The notes under the pieces: model-generated | Seen by the model: only the letters and a program-made list of their open reading frames with translations | What the model was told of the DNA's origin: nothing | Database searches by the model: none | Program-made: the position numbers and the translations under genes | Assembly: GCA_030141605.1 (NCBI GenBank) | Contig: JAQGDQ010001009.1 | Location: forward strand, 1-62,500 | Origin: Tubiluchus corallicola | Taxonomy: Eukaryota > Priapulida > Priapulimorpha > Priapulimorphida > Tubiluchidae | DNA: 62,500 nt | Direction: 5' to 3' | Part shown: piece by piece, positions 1 through 10,763 of the stretch | Layout: the number at the start of each line of letters is the position of its first letter | Position numbering within the stretch: the first letter of the stretch is position 1

Positions 1-1025
1 TTGGGGTATCTAGTAGGACCATGCCTACTAGGCATATCTAGTAGGACCCTGCAGAATTGGGGTATCTAATAGGACCATGCAGAATTGGGGTATCTAGTAG
101 GACCATGCTTAGTAGGCATATCTAGTAGGACCATGCAGAGTTGGGTATCTAGTAGGACCATGCAGAATTTGGGACCATGCCTAGTAGGCATATCTAGTAG
201 GACCATGCAGAATTGGGGTATCTAGTAGGACCATGCAGAATTGGGGTATCTAGTAGGACCATGCAGAATTGGGGTATCTAGTAGGACCATGCCTAGTAGG
301 CATATCTAGTAGGACCATGCAGAGTTGGGGTATCTAGTAGGACCATGCAGAATAGGGGTATCTAGTAGGACCATGCAGAGTTGGGGTATCTAGTAGGACC
401 ATACAGAATTGGGGTATCTAGTAGGACCATGCCTAGTAGGCATATCTAGTAGGACCATGCAGAATTGGGGTATCTAGTAGGACGATGGAGAATAGGGGTA
501 TCTAATAGGACCATGCAGAATTGGGGTATCTAGTAGGACCATGCAGAATTGGGGTATCTAGTAGGACCATGCCTACTAGGCATATCTAGTAGGACCCTGC
601 AGAATTGGGGTATCTAGTAGGACCATGCAGAATTGGGGTATCTAGTAGGACCATGCAGAATTGGGGTATCTAGTAGGACCATGCTTAGTAGGCATATCTA
701 GTAGGACCATGCAGAGTTGGGTATCTAGTAGGACCATGCAGAATTTGGGACCATGCCTAGTAGGCATATCTAGTAGGACCATGCAGAATTGGGGTATCTA
801 GTAGGACCATGCAGAATTGGGGTATCTAGTAGGACCATGCAGAATTGGGGTATCTAGTAGGACCATGCCTACTAGGCATATCTAGTAGGACCCTGCAGAA
901 TTGGGGTATCTAGTAGGACAATGCAGAATTGGGATATCTAGTAGGACCATGCAGAATTGGGGTATCTAGTAGGACCATGCAGAGTTGGGGTATCTAGTAG
1001 GACCATGCAGAGTTAGGGTATAGGG
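1..1025. repeat. 28-bp satellite array (GGTATCTAGTAGGACCATGC family)
   Basis: Tandem units of about 28 bp with the core GGTATCTAGTAGGACCATGC followed by AGAATTGG. Some units are replaced by a half-unit containing GCCTAGTAGGCAT, which is nearly palindromic. A longer block (a CCTACTAGG variant followed by ACCCTGC) recurs near 1, 547 and 848, so there is a higher-order structure. The array starts outside the window. The same family is found in reverse orientation at 9764-9827 and 42565-43175. Confidence 0.95.
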
Positions 1026-1504
1026 TATTGTATTTTTCAACAAATTAAAATATGATGTCATGCCTTCAAAGAATGGTCTAACGAAACCTAATGTTGATAA
1101 ATACTATGACATGTTAAAAATACATGCACTAAATAATGGAAAAAATATGGTGCGAACAGCAAAGACTTGATGGGGCTTTAAGAATTGTATGGGATTGGGT
1201 AAAAAACGTGAGATCAAAATGTTATGATTAGAAGGAAATAGTGATAAGAAATAACAAAACGTACTTCAGTGATGCCCTAGTCGTTTAGTAAATGCTTGTC
1301 ATCAAAGATCCGTTCTAGTAAATTCTAATAACATTCTAGTAATATTGTAGTATATACGTTGCATGGTGTAATATTGTACATTATTATTACTGTAGTAGGT
1401 GTATTACATGTATTTAACCACTTTGCCATAAATTAAGATCTAAGCAACTATTTGTATTTTGGTTAATTTACGTCAAAAAATGTATAAATCACTAGCAGTC
1501 GTGA
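1026..1504. other. AT-rich spacer without recognised gene
   Basis: AT-rich sequence between the satellite and the LINE. It may be decayed upstream LINE sequence, but I see no supported coding segment. Confidence 0.4.
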
Positions 1505-2945
1505 CAACAACCCTTAAGAAAACCACAACCTTGTATAAGTGTAACCTTAGGTGTTAAACAAGGATCCCCTTCCTCGTGTTTTCTGTTCACACTCTACGTT
1601 AATAAACTTATAAGAAACCTCAAGGAAAAGTGCAGACCAGATGGTTTTCTAGGGATGTTACACTGTTTGTTATTGATGGATGATACTATTATCCTATCGA
1701 CAACCAGAGAAGGACTTCTGGAAAAGACTTCTAGGCATCCTTGAAGAATTTTGTCGTGAGTCAGGAATGGTAATTAACGAATCTAAAACCAAATTTATGG
1801 TTATTAACGGTAACGAAAGGGATAAAAGGGTTATTATCCGCGAGAACATAGTAATTAGGATATGTGAGTATTACGTTTATCTCGGATCTGTGTTCAGTGC
1901 TTCAGGAAAGTTGCAGCCCTCACTGGAAAAACATTGCGAAGAAAAGTTTACCCATGTTCTTAAATATGTATCATTTGTGAACAAAAACTCACTATTCCCA
2001 TTCTGGGTTAAGAAAAAAGTGATGGACGCGGTAATGCTATCATCTATTTTCTACAGCTGTGAATCTTGGTTGACTGGCAATCTTAAACCGATAAATGTGA
2101 TGTACAATTCTGTGATTAAAGCATTGCTTGGCGTCAGGAAGACAACCGCTAATGACTTATGTTTAGTCGAGCTAGGATTACCTTCTGCCAAAGCGTACGT
2201 TCAAAACGTGCAATCAAAGTTCTTTAGACGGATAATCGAATCGAGAGCCAACGAGGCCGACGACCCATTTTCAATAGTATGGAATTTGTGCTCAGAAGCG
2301 AACACACCATGTGTACAATATGTGAAAGCTATCCTTCGTAAAACGGATATTATCTCTGACGACCTCGTGAACACAAAACAACATATCAGGGATTCCGAGA
2401 GAACTAAACTGTGCACCTATCTCTATCTGAATCCCGAACTATCTGTCAGTGCAATGTATAGCGTTAAAGTAAATGAGCTCCATAGGATTAAAACATCTCG
2501 GTTACGCCTCTCCTCACATAACCTAGCTATTGAGACTGGAAGATGGGCAAGGATAAAAAGAGAGGACAGGCTATGCTCCTGTTCTGGCTTAAACATTCAA
2601 ACAGAAGAGCATGTTATCTGTTTTTGTCCACTTACTAATCACCTTCGTGAAGATAACACTGAACTGAGCTTCAACGTTTTACATGAATTTTTCAATGGAA
2701 ACCCAAACTCATATTGTGAATTTGTAAATAACTGTTTAGCGATTTTTGGACAGTAATGATCATGTTAGGCGATAATAAGTGTGTAGTGAGAATGTGTAAA
2801 TAATTCTTCAGTTATTTTTTTTGACAGTAATGATCATGTTATATGATCAAAAGTCCTTTTTTTGTAATGATCTATGGACTGAACCAAATGTTCGACTATC
2901 TCTTAATCAGTCAATAAACATATATATATATATATATATAGCTTA
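1505..2945 (+). mobile_element. 5'-truncated non-LTR retrotransposon (LINE), RT part to 3' tail
   Basis: The frame starting near 1505 encodes the RT segment GVKQGSPSSCFLFTLYVNKL and then the catalytic-box equivalent LLMDDTIIL at about 1664-1693. A frameshift near 1700-1735 moves the coding potential to the 1680-2756 frame. The end is typical of a LINE: a short 3' UTR, then AATAAACA followed by a (TA)n tail at 2922-2941. The 5' part (endonuclease and most RT fingers) is missing. Clade not assigned. Confidence 0.85.
1680..2756 (+). pseudogene. LINE reverse transcriptase C-terminal region (frameshifted)
   Basis: This open frame of 358 codons covers the region after the RT catalytic box. It includes the palm/thumb segment GMVINESKTKFMVING, typical of LINE RTs just after the DD motif, and the segment YVYLGSVFSASGKL. 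A long thumb/connection region follows. Near the C-terminus there is a zinc-knuckle-like cluster (C-x-C-x9-H-x2-C, in CSCSGLNIQTEEHVICFC). The true start is not the ATG at 1680: the upstream frame carrying LMDD joins it only through a frameshift, so the copy is not functional as read. The gene belongs to the surrounding LINE and is not a host gene. Confidence 0.85.
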
Positions 2946-4423
2946 ACTGACTGATTCCTCATTCTGCTAATTTAAGAATGCATGTGCCATGTTGTAACGA
3001 TCTGACGACATCGGGTATGTTGTTTTATTGAAGGTAGTCGCTGGATAACAATTTGACTGACCTGACCGAGCTAAAGAAATGGGAGACCAATCATCTATCT
3101 GTCAGCTCCAGACAGTGGCGAGCTTATAGGCAATCTACAGGGCGCCTGTCTATTGAGCAGAGTGGTTTGGATGTGGGATGCACTGTTTATATTGCTTGGA
3201 GCATTGTACTCATTGTAATAATGCAAACGACAATACATAGGCAACTAATGCACAAACAATCAACTGTATAAATTTTGTAGAAGTAATCATTAAACAACAG
3301 CAAAAAATATATGTAAAAAACACTGTCATTAATCAAATACTAGTTTAACTACATTTGCATGAGCTAAACATGGTTACCTTTTACGGTGTTCACTAAATAA
3401 ACAAAACACTAAGCCTGGGACTTTTACAACAGCTAAACCTAACTAAAAAGGGGCACCTATTTGCCAAACTACAGGACCGTGATGTAGTCCTCGCTAAAGC
3501 TTTGATGATCAACCGGCATTATCTCACTTAGAAATACACAATGGAGGTTGCGTAGGCCTACTAAGTTTTCCGTAGGGCGCCTCTATGATGAGGTGCAAGC
3601 TCAGTGTCTATTAGTATCACCACCAATTTCTTGAACAACAAGGAGGTTAAGTCCAGCTTCCCCGCAACTGGTAGCATCAGATAAACTATTATTACAAGCG
3701 ATTAAACTGGCACTCTCGCAGTACTTACTAACCTTGGCTAAAGGTCATTATCGTTTACAGGCTATAGAAAAAACCTTTTAATACTCATATTATTAAGTAT
3801 AAACGTAGTGTTCATGAAATTTAGGTCATCTTTGTCGGTGTCCCTTGTCACAGGGGGCTGAATTTTCTAACATTCGTGCAGCTGTTTTTATAGTAGGTAA
3901 TGTACAGTATAGTTTTTACTATTACCTATAGGCTCTTGTCTTTTTGCTCTTTTGTGTAGTTCTCTGTAGGTATGCAGCGCCTTTAGGTTGACTTCTCGGC
4001 AGTCTTCACAAACCTGCACGCCCTGGCGCCCGCAATAGTGTGTAACGTTAATTCATTTCATGCAGTTTCCCACTAGATCACATCAGTAGGCAGAAAACTT
4101 TTCTTTCATTGCCAAAACATTTGGGTACGATGTGATGGATGTCTATTTCTCACACTTTAGTCAAAAGTGAGAGGTCTGTTAAATTTCACTGAATGTAACT
4201 TATACAACATCTAGTGCAGCAAAAAAAGAACTTAGGCAAAACAATGAAAATTTGTTTTTAAAAATAAAAACAATACCTGAAAATGAATAAAATCATGTTT
4301 CAAAAAACTGATGAAAACAAAGCGATACAAAGCAACTAAAGCAGCATGTTTAAAAAACTGGTAAACATAAGAAAAGACAGTAAAAATGTTTTCTGTTCCA
4401 TTAATTTATACTTATAACAACAA
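2946..4423. other. Intergenic, no gene recognised
   Basis: About 1.5 kb of AT-rich sequence. It holds short open frames only (for example 3053-3271), none with recognisable domains. It includes the presumed 3' UTR side of the minus-strand cadherin-like gene. Confidence 0.5.
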
Positions 4424-6910
4424 CTAATTCTTTCCTCCAATGAGACCGCCTGACACCGTCTCAAGTGTTTCTGCCAAAATAGTTCCTGAATGATAATCTT
4501 CCATCTCTTCTTCCTCTACAGAAGTAACCTCAACGTCTGCCTTTTTTCTTCTTATTGAATCATTCTTTGTTTCAGCATGCTCTTTTTCTTCATCTGCTTT
4601 TACAGTAGTAGCTTCAACATCGGTATGCTTTTCTGCATCACTTCTTTTTTGTGACTCATCTTCTGTTTCCACACCATCTTCTTTTTCATATCTTTTTAAC
4701 ACATTTTCACTTGAAGTAAAACCAGTATCATCAAACTCTTCCATTTCTTCTTCATTAATTGAATCAACAACCATTTCAGCATCCGTCTCCGCTTTGACAA
4801 CCTTGGCAGAAGCGTCTTTTGCTACACCTTCCTTTTCTGTCTCGTCACCAGAACTAGTGCTAATGTCCGACTTTCTTTGTCTGATCAGATAAACCAATAG
4901 TGCAACTATTACACCAAACAATACCACAATAACTAGAATCAATAGTACAAGTCCAGAAGAAACACTTCCTGTGCTTGACAGTAGCAGGTGTGGATCACTC
5001 GTTGATGCGTCACCTTTAGTCGGTGATGTAATTATTGCTACAGCATAACCACATCGATTTTTGCTATTTGATCCAACTATGCAAGCACTTAAGCCAATCA
5101 CCATCTTTCCGTTTGCGTCTGCAGTCAGGGTAATCTTTCCTTCGGACTTAATTCGAGCGACATTTTTGTAGTTTAGAATTGAGTATAATAACAGCGCATT
5201 ATTGAGAGTTTCAAACTTCGCTTTTACTTGACCAATAAATGATCCAGCAACTCCTGTACTGTTGAACACGTAGGGATTTTGAACAAACTTGGGACTTTCC
5301 AGTGCCGCATTTTTCACATCAACAGTAACATCAACAGTTCCTACTATCCGCCATGTTTCAGTATTGTAAACCAATACAGCAAGTTCGTAGCGATCCTTAA
5401 TGCCTTCATTTAGCTTTGAAGCTATAACCAGACGTAAGATTGATGCACTTGCATTTTGCAGTTTATTTACGTTTAAACTAAAGTCATTTACCGCCGAATC
5501 CTGCTTTGGATTTACTAATGAATATCTGAGGGGCATTTCTGAATTACCAATAAGAGCAGGCACAAATAATATCATTGTCTCAGCACGTTCGTGATCAAAC
5601 ACATCGACTGAAAAACTTTCCTTTTTGAACTTCACAGAATTGTGTCTGATTTCAACAGATAAGAGTGCTCTGTCATAATGTGTAGCAACATCACGTTCTG
5701 TCGCTTGAACAAGAGTGTGGTAAATAACCGATGGAGAAAGATTTTCAGCAACCGTAATTTCACCGTTTGTTTCATCTATTTTAAATTTGTTTTCTATTTG
5801 GCTTGGATACGGAAAAGAGAAAAACACAACATTTCCTAGTCCATCTTTGTCATTTGCTTTAATCTTTGCTGGTTCAACTTTCAGTGGTGTACTAAAATCT
5901 TCTTTATCCACCTCGACCTGATACATATTGTGAGAAAATTTAGGATTTTCGTTATTTGTATTTTCTATAATAACATTAAAACTATATTTTCTGTTCCGTC
6001 TTTTAGCTGGAGAACCATCAATCGATGGTGCTTTGAACTTAGTATTGGGTATCAACCAAAGATTTACCACCAGAGGCTTTGTGGTCTTGTAGTGTACTTT
6101 CTTATTCAGATAAACAACAAAGTCAATTTTCTTTGTTGGCTGATAAGAATTAAAATCCTTTTCTAAAGTTTTACCTTGAAAATATTCCTGTCCGGTGCAG
6201 TTAGAACTGCCACCGTGGTTCACAAGTGAGCCGAGGCATATCTTAAAATCCCGTGCATATTTAAATCTGTCTGAGTCTTCGGCATGAAATTTCCACAATT
6301 GTGAGCCAATTAGAGCGTCTTCAGGAAGATACATTGCAGGGGAGTCTGATACAGGATCATAATGGTCTATAGGCTTTATTACGAGTGTAAGAGTGAAGTC
6401 ACTCCACCTGCTTTTATCACTGGGGTTACATTGATAGTTCGTTCCATAGAAGCCCCTCCCTTTAAAGCAGCCCAGGCATCTAAACTTCAGTAAAAGTTTG
6501 GGTTTTTCCTGTTGAAGTTGATCTCTTTTTTTGTTTAACAGATAATCACCAATTGTTCCACGACTCATGTACTTTAAGTAAGGACCGTGTGTTACTTTAT
6601 CCCCCTGGTTGTCATGTCCTGGCATAAACATGTAGCGGTCAGCACTGATACCGTTTATTGTTTTAAGGACAGCAAGTCCATAGTAAATGGTAGATCCTTT
6701 TCTGTAGTCACGAATCCCCAAACGTATTCTGTTTCCTGTCTGAAAGAGTTCTTCCGAGACTGTTAATTCATATGACGTACTCGGTGAATTGTGACATGCT
6801 TCTCGAGGTGGCGTGCCTCCTGACAATTTCGTGGATACGTACCACCAACCTACGCTGAATCTCAAAACTGCAAAAAGTAAGAACAGTGTTTCAAACAATT
6901 TGCATTCCAT
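4424..6910 (-). CDS. Cadherin-repeat single-pass membrane protein
   Basis: Intact 828-aa reading frame in one exon. Residues 1-22 form a signal peptide (FETLFLLFAVLRFSVG core). Residues about 23-320 are a Cys-containing N-terminal region that I do not recognise. Cadherin-type repeats follow at about 320-650: a linker resembling the calcium-binding DxNDNxPxF motif (NTNNENPKF), then ANDKDG and FKIDETNGEITV, which match the DxD and F-x-[IL]-D-x-x-x-G-x-[IL] hallmarks. Two further degenerate repeats follow. A transmembrane helix lies at about 651-675 (LVLLILVIVVLFGVIVALLV), with basic residues (RQRK) just inside. The roughly 150-aa cytosolic tail is very acidic and contains two similar motifs, EEEMEEFDDTG and EEEEMEDYHSG; I see no catenin-binding site. 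The likely role is cell-surface adhesion or recognition. A broken inverted copy lies at 9135-9770. The start is chosen because the signal peptide follows directly. Confidence 0.85.
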   Translation of the reverse strand: MECKLFETLFLLFAVLRFSVGWWYVSTKLSGGTPPREACHNSPSTSYELTVSEELFQTGNRIRLGIRDYRKGSTIYYGLAVLKTINGISADRYMFMPGHDNQGDKVTHGPYLKYMSRGTIGDYLLNKKRDQLQQEKPKLLLKFRCLGCFKGRGFYGTNYQCNPSDKSRWSDFTLTLVIKPIDHYDPVSDSPAMYLPEDALIGSQLWKFHAEDSDRFKYARDFKICLGSLVNHGGSSNCTGQEYFQGKTLEKDFNSYQPTKKIDFVVYLNKKVHYKTTKPLVVNLWLIPNTKFKAPSIDGSPAKRRNRKYSFNVIIENTNNENPKFSHNMYQVEVDKEDFSTPLKVEPAKIKANDKDGLGNVVFFSFPYPSQIENKFKIDETNGEITVAENLSPSVIYHTLVQATERDVATHYDRALLSVEIRHNSVKFKKESFSVDVFDHERAETMILFVPALIGNSEMPLRYSLVNPKQDSAVNDFSLNVNKLQNASASILRLVIASKLNEGIKDRYELAVLVYNTETWRIVGTVDVTVDVKNAALESPKFVQNPYVFNSTGVAGSFIGQVKAKFETLNNALLLYSILNYKNVARIKSEGKITLTADANGKMVIGLSACIVGSNSKNRCGYAVAIITSPTKGDASTSDPHLLLSSTGSVSSGLVLLILVIVVLFGVIVALLVYLIRQRKSDISTSSGDETEKEGVAKDASAKVVKAETDAEMVVDSINEEEMEEFDDTGFTSSENVLKRYEKEDGVETEDESQKRSDAEKHTDVEATTVKADEEKEHAETKNDSIRRKKADVEVTSVEEEEMEDYHSGTILAETLETVSGGLIGGKN

Positions 6911-7754
6911 CTTACTCTATCAACATGTGTTGTCCTCTCATTGGCAAGTACGGCAGTAGTCATTGGCAAATTTGTTAAAAGTCACTTGTTAAATTTTTAC
7001 GCGTCTCTTCCCTTCTCTTATTAGCAATAGAAATTTATGTTCTATTTGCTCTATTGTTTTTGCTCTATTGTTTCCATGACTGTCATTGTCACAGCATTGT
7101 TGCTTGGTGAATTCATCACCGTTCCAAAATAAATTTAGAATACCAGACTGTTAACTATGCCTGCAGCATTCGAACATGTGACACGCTGCGCCATCCAACG
7201 GCAGTCGAGTAAAAAAGCAATGTAGGTAAAAACGGCTTAGGAAAAAATGGTACAAATATAAACGTAGGTCAAAATGACATCTTTAGTAAATATATGCTTA
7301 GGGCTAGGGTTATGGTGGTGGATAATTACATTTACCTCTGCCAATGAAGTTATACTTTAACACAGTTTGTTTGTTTGTCTGTTTGATTGTTTTTTGTTTG
7401 TTATGGCAGTATAACGCAAAAAACAGATTTCCGAGAAAAGGCGGATATAGGGTCCTCAAATAAAAATCTTTCTGCTGGTTCTTTTTTCCAAAAACTTGAT
7501 CGAACAACACTTACAAAAAGCATTCGTGAAGAAACGTTGTGAAGATCTCAGGGGAGTGTTTAGTAGATCTTTTGTTATGTTCACCTGGTCAGACAACCAC
7601 GAGTAGTTCCAGTTCCATTTCGAGAAATTGCCACTTGGAAACTGTGTATCGCTGTCTATAATTTTTGCTTGTTAATGTGCATATAGCCTTATAAGGTGAT
7701 TTGATATGTAAATACGTATATTTGTCAGTCTGTTACTATCACCAAAATTAATGG
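6911..7754. other. Upstream region of the cadherin-like gene
   Basis: About 850 bp with no convincing coding sequence. It should contain the promoter and 5' UTR of the minus-strand cadherin-like gene, but I could not assign a specific TATA box or initiator. Confidence 0.4.
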
Positions 7755-7990
7755 TTAATATATATATATATATAATAATCTTTATTTGCCATTAAAAACA
7801 TTGATAATCACTGATAAAAACTTTATAGAGATAATCAATCAGTGTTAAAAAAGTAGATAAACAATATGTGGAACATTCGTACATTATTGATTGTAAGTTT
7901 ATTTTGCCAATCTTTTGTTAGTCTGTATAATACCAATACAGGTACATTTTTCCATGTTTGCTTGTTCACATTCGTGTTAATTTTTTTAAT
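7755..7990 (-). mobile_element. LINE 3'-end remnant with (TA)n tail
   Basis: A (TA)n run at 7759-7774 is followed by AATCTTTATTTGCCATTAAA. The same 3'-terminal motif (in reverse, TTTATGGCAAATAAAGATTA) ends the copies at 21636, 52890, 53940 and 54630. Only the tail is clear here. Confidence 0.6.
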
Positions 7991-8124
7991 AAAAAAATTA
8001 GACGAATAAATTTAGAATTTTGGCTTTTGCAGTCTGCTTTTTACTGAGCGCATTCTAATTTTATTATAAAAATCAATTTCATCAAAATAACATGAGTGCC
8101 AATTTCTACTGCTTTCCATGTGTG

Positions 8125-9130
8125 TCATTTTTCCCTGCACCATTTTCCCTGCATCGTTTTCCCTGCACCATTTTTCCCTGCACCATTTTGCCTGCACCAT
8201 TTTTCCCTGCACCATTTTTCCTGTGCCATTTTTCTTGTACCATTTTTCTTTATGCCATTTTCCCCTGCACCATTTTCCCCTGTACCATTTTTCCCTGCGC
8301 CGATTTTCCCTGTGCCATTTTTTCCTGCACCATTTTTCTCTGTGCCAATTTTCCCTGTACCATTTTTCCCAGTACGATTTTCCTATGACAATTTTCCCTG
8401 CACTATTCTTCCCAGTGCCAATTTTCACTGCACCATTTTTTCCTTTGCCATTTTCCCCTACACCATTTTCCCGGCACTATTTGTCCCTGCACCATTTTTC
8501 CCTGCACCATTTTTCTCTGCGCCATTTTTCCCTGTGCAATTTTTCCCTGCACCATTTTTTCCTGTGCCGATATTCCCTGTACCATTTTTCCCAGTACAAT
8601 TTTCCTATGCCAATTTTCCCTGCACTATTCTTCTCAGTGCCAATTTTCACTGCACCATTTTTTCCTTTGCCATTTTCCCTACACCATTTTTCCCGGCACT
8701 ATTTTTCCCTGCACCATTTTTTCCTTTGCAATTTTTCCCTACACCATTTTCCCGGCACTATTTGTCCCTGCACCATTTTTCCCTGCGCCATTTTTCTCTG
8801 CGTCATTTTTCCCTGTGCCATTTTTCCCTGCACCATTTTTCCCTGTGCCAATTTTCCCTGTAACATTTTTCCCAGTACCATGTTCCCTTGCCAATTTTCC
8901 CTGCACTATTCTTCCCAGTGCCAATTTTCACTTCACCATTTTTTCCTTTGCCATTTTCCCTACACCATTTTTCCTGGCACTATTTTTTTCTGCACCATTT
9001 TTCCCTGCACCATTTTTCCCTGTACCATTTTTCCCAGTACCATTTTCCCATGCCAATTTTCCCTGCACTATTCTTCCCAGTGCCATTTCCCCCTACACCA
9101 TTTTTCCCGGCACTATTTTTCCCTGCACTA
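8125..9130. repeat. C/T-rich short minisatellite (CCCTGCACCATTTTT)
   Basis: About 1 kb of degenerate units of roughly 13-15 bp, consensus CCCTGCACCATTTTT with GTGCCAATT and GTACCATTT variants. A longer block of about 250-300 bp (containing CCCAGTGCCAATTTTCACTG) recurs at about 8408, 8630, 8910 and 9075. Open frames exist on both strands only because the unit lacks stop codons. The array directly precedes the inverted cadherin-like pseudogene. Confidence 0.95.
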
Positions 9131-9134
9131 AAAT

Positions 9135-9770
9135 TTTAGCCAGTTCTTACTTTTTGCAATTTTGAGATTCAGCTTAGGTTGGTGGTACACATCCATGGAA
9201 TTGTCAGGAGGCACGCCACCTCGAAAAGCATGTCGTAATTCACCGAGTACGTCATATGAATTAACAGTTTCGGAAGTATTCTTTCAGACAGGAAACAGAA
9301 TACGTTTGGGGATTCGTGACTACAAAGATGGATCTTCCATTTACTATGGACTTGCTGTCCTTAGAACAATAAACGGTATCCGCACTGACGCCTCCTTGTT
9401 TATGACAGGACATGACAACCCGGGGAATGAAGTATCACCGGGTCCTTATTTAAAGTACACGCGTCGTGGAACAATTGGTGATTATCTGTTATCCAAAAAA
9501 AAGAAATCAACTTCAACAGGAAAAACCCAAACTTTTACTGAAGTTTAGATGCCTGGGCTGCTTTAAAGGGAGGGGCTTCTGGGGAACGAACTATCAATGT
9601 AACCCCAGTGATAAAAGCAGGTTCAGTGACTTCACTCTTACCCTCGTAATAAAGCCTATAGACCATTATGATCCTGTATCAGACTCCCCTGCAATGTATC
9701 TTCCTGAAGACGCTCTAATTGGCTCACAATTGTGGAAATTTCATGCCGAAGACTCAACTCTGCATGGTCC
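9135..9770 (+). pseudogene. Truncated, inverted duplicate of the cadherin-like gene
   Basis: Encodes a close relative of residues about 9-217 of the protein at 4424-6910, on the opposite strand. Shared stretches include ELTVSE, TGNRIRLGIRDY, RGTIGDYLL, KFRCLGCFKGRGF and YLPEDALIGSQLWKFHAEDS. It starts inside the signal peptide, without the initiating ATG. A frameshift lies in an A-run at about 9497-9505. It stops abruptly after the codons for HAEDS, where the 28-bp satellite begins. Missing are the cadherin repeats, the transmembrane segment and the tail. The divergence is modest, so the duplication is fairly young. Confidence 0.9.
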
Positions 9771-9827
9771 TACTAGATACCCCTACTAGGAATGGTCCTA
9801 CTAGATACCCCAACTCTGCATGGTACG
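9764..9827. repeat. Short block of the 28-bp satellite
   Basis: Two to three units reading CTGCATGGTCCTACTAGATA, the reverse complement of the array at 1-1025. They abut the breakpoint of the cadherin-like pseudogene. Confidence 0.9.
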
Positions 9828-10146
9828 CCCCGTAGAGGTACCTATGAGAAACTGATTCAGTTTCTAAACTACTAACATCTGTGTACTACTACCTCACCGC
9901 TCGGCTAGGAGTACTAGGTTGGGAATTGTTGAAGTAAATCTGATTTAAATAAAGAACAGAAAGCCAACAAGTAAAACCCGGCGTCACACCCACTAAAGGT
10001 GGTCCACGTAACCGAGGCAGCAAATTTGAAGTACACTTGGTCATTGCAACGCCAACTTATTTTATCCCTTCGTATTTTTATTAGCATTTTGTAAAGAGTT
10101 AATTAAGCTTGTAATGTAAGCATTTTTAAACTAAACATAGTGCTCG
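9828..10146. other. Spacer, nothing recognised
   Basis: Sequence between the satellite and the microsatellite that hosts the BEL/Pao element. No coding or repeat signal noticed. Confidence 0.4.
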
Positions 10147-10162
10147 CCATAACAACAACAAC

Positions 10163-10222
<60 letters not shown>
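10147..10222. repeat. (AAC)n(AAT)n microsatellite, left flank of BEL/Pao element
   Basis: Runs of ACAACAACA then AATAATAAT up to the LTR border. The matching AAC/AAT array at 17156-17341 continues on the other side, so the retrotransposon inserted into one microsatellite. Confidence 0.95.
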
Positions 10223-10740
10223 TGTGGATGCGCCCAGTCCAGGCAATAAAACGGCAAAAATCTGTATTGAACTGTGCGATAGACCTGCAATTTATTAAAC
10301 TACAGGATTACAAAAGGTGCTTTGGAATGTGCAAAAGCTTATTACCATTTAGACAAAAAGTTTTAAGAAGTTTTAAGAAGACTGAAACAAATTATTACTT
10401 TATGACTCTATGAAGCAATTTTAACCAATTTAAACGTTTAACTAATTATAAAGGTAAATGTGACTTACATTTACTGGTGACTTGGCTTGAAAATGCAACT
10501 AGTTAATAGACAAAAACAATGAAATTATCACAAAACGGAATGAACAGTATAGCGGCAACAGAAAGTGTGACTACGTATAGAAACAAGTTTGATTGATAGG
10601 TGGCGTGCACTACTAAAAGCGTAAGTCACATGACTAAGGCTGGCTTCCTTTTTAAACAGTTTTGCATATGCATATTTGTAAATTTGTAAAAAGAAAACAA
10701 ATAATGATAGAATTTTTTATTGAATTGCTTGACACCAACA
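10223..10740 (-). repeat. BEL/Pao 3' LTR
   Basis: 518-bp direct repeat of 16646-17163. In element (minus) orientation it starts TGTTGGTGTCAAGCAATTC and ends GGGCGCATCCACA, so it has TG...CA termini. By eye it differs from the other LTR at about a dozen positions, roughly 98% identity. Confidence 0.95.
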
Positions 10741-10763
10741 TCTGGCTCCCCCAAAATGTCTTC
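10741..10763 (-). other. Polypurine tract of the BEL/Pao element
   Basis: Minus strand reads TTTTGGGGGAG a few bases before the 3' LTR, the expected plus-strand primer position. Confidence 0.7.

Noticed and set aside
3053-3271. 72-codon frame MTDLTELKKWE...
   Set aside because: No domain, signal peptide, codon pattern or splice support.
8012-9165. Phe/Pro-rich plus frames and Lys/Gly-rich minus frames
   Set aside because: Products of the CCCTGCACCATTTTT minisatellite, open on both strands.
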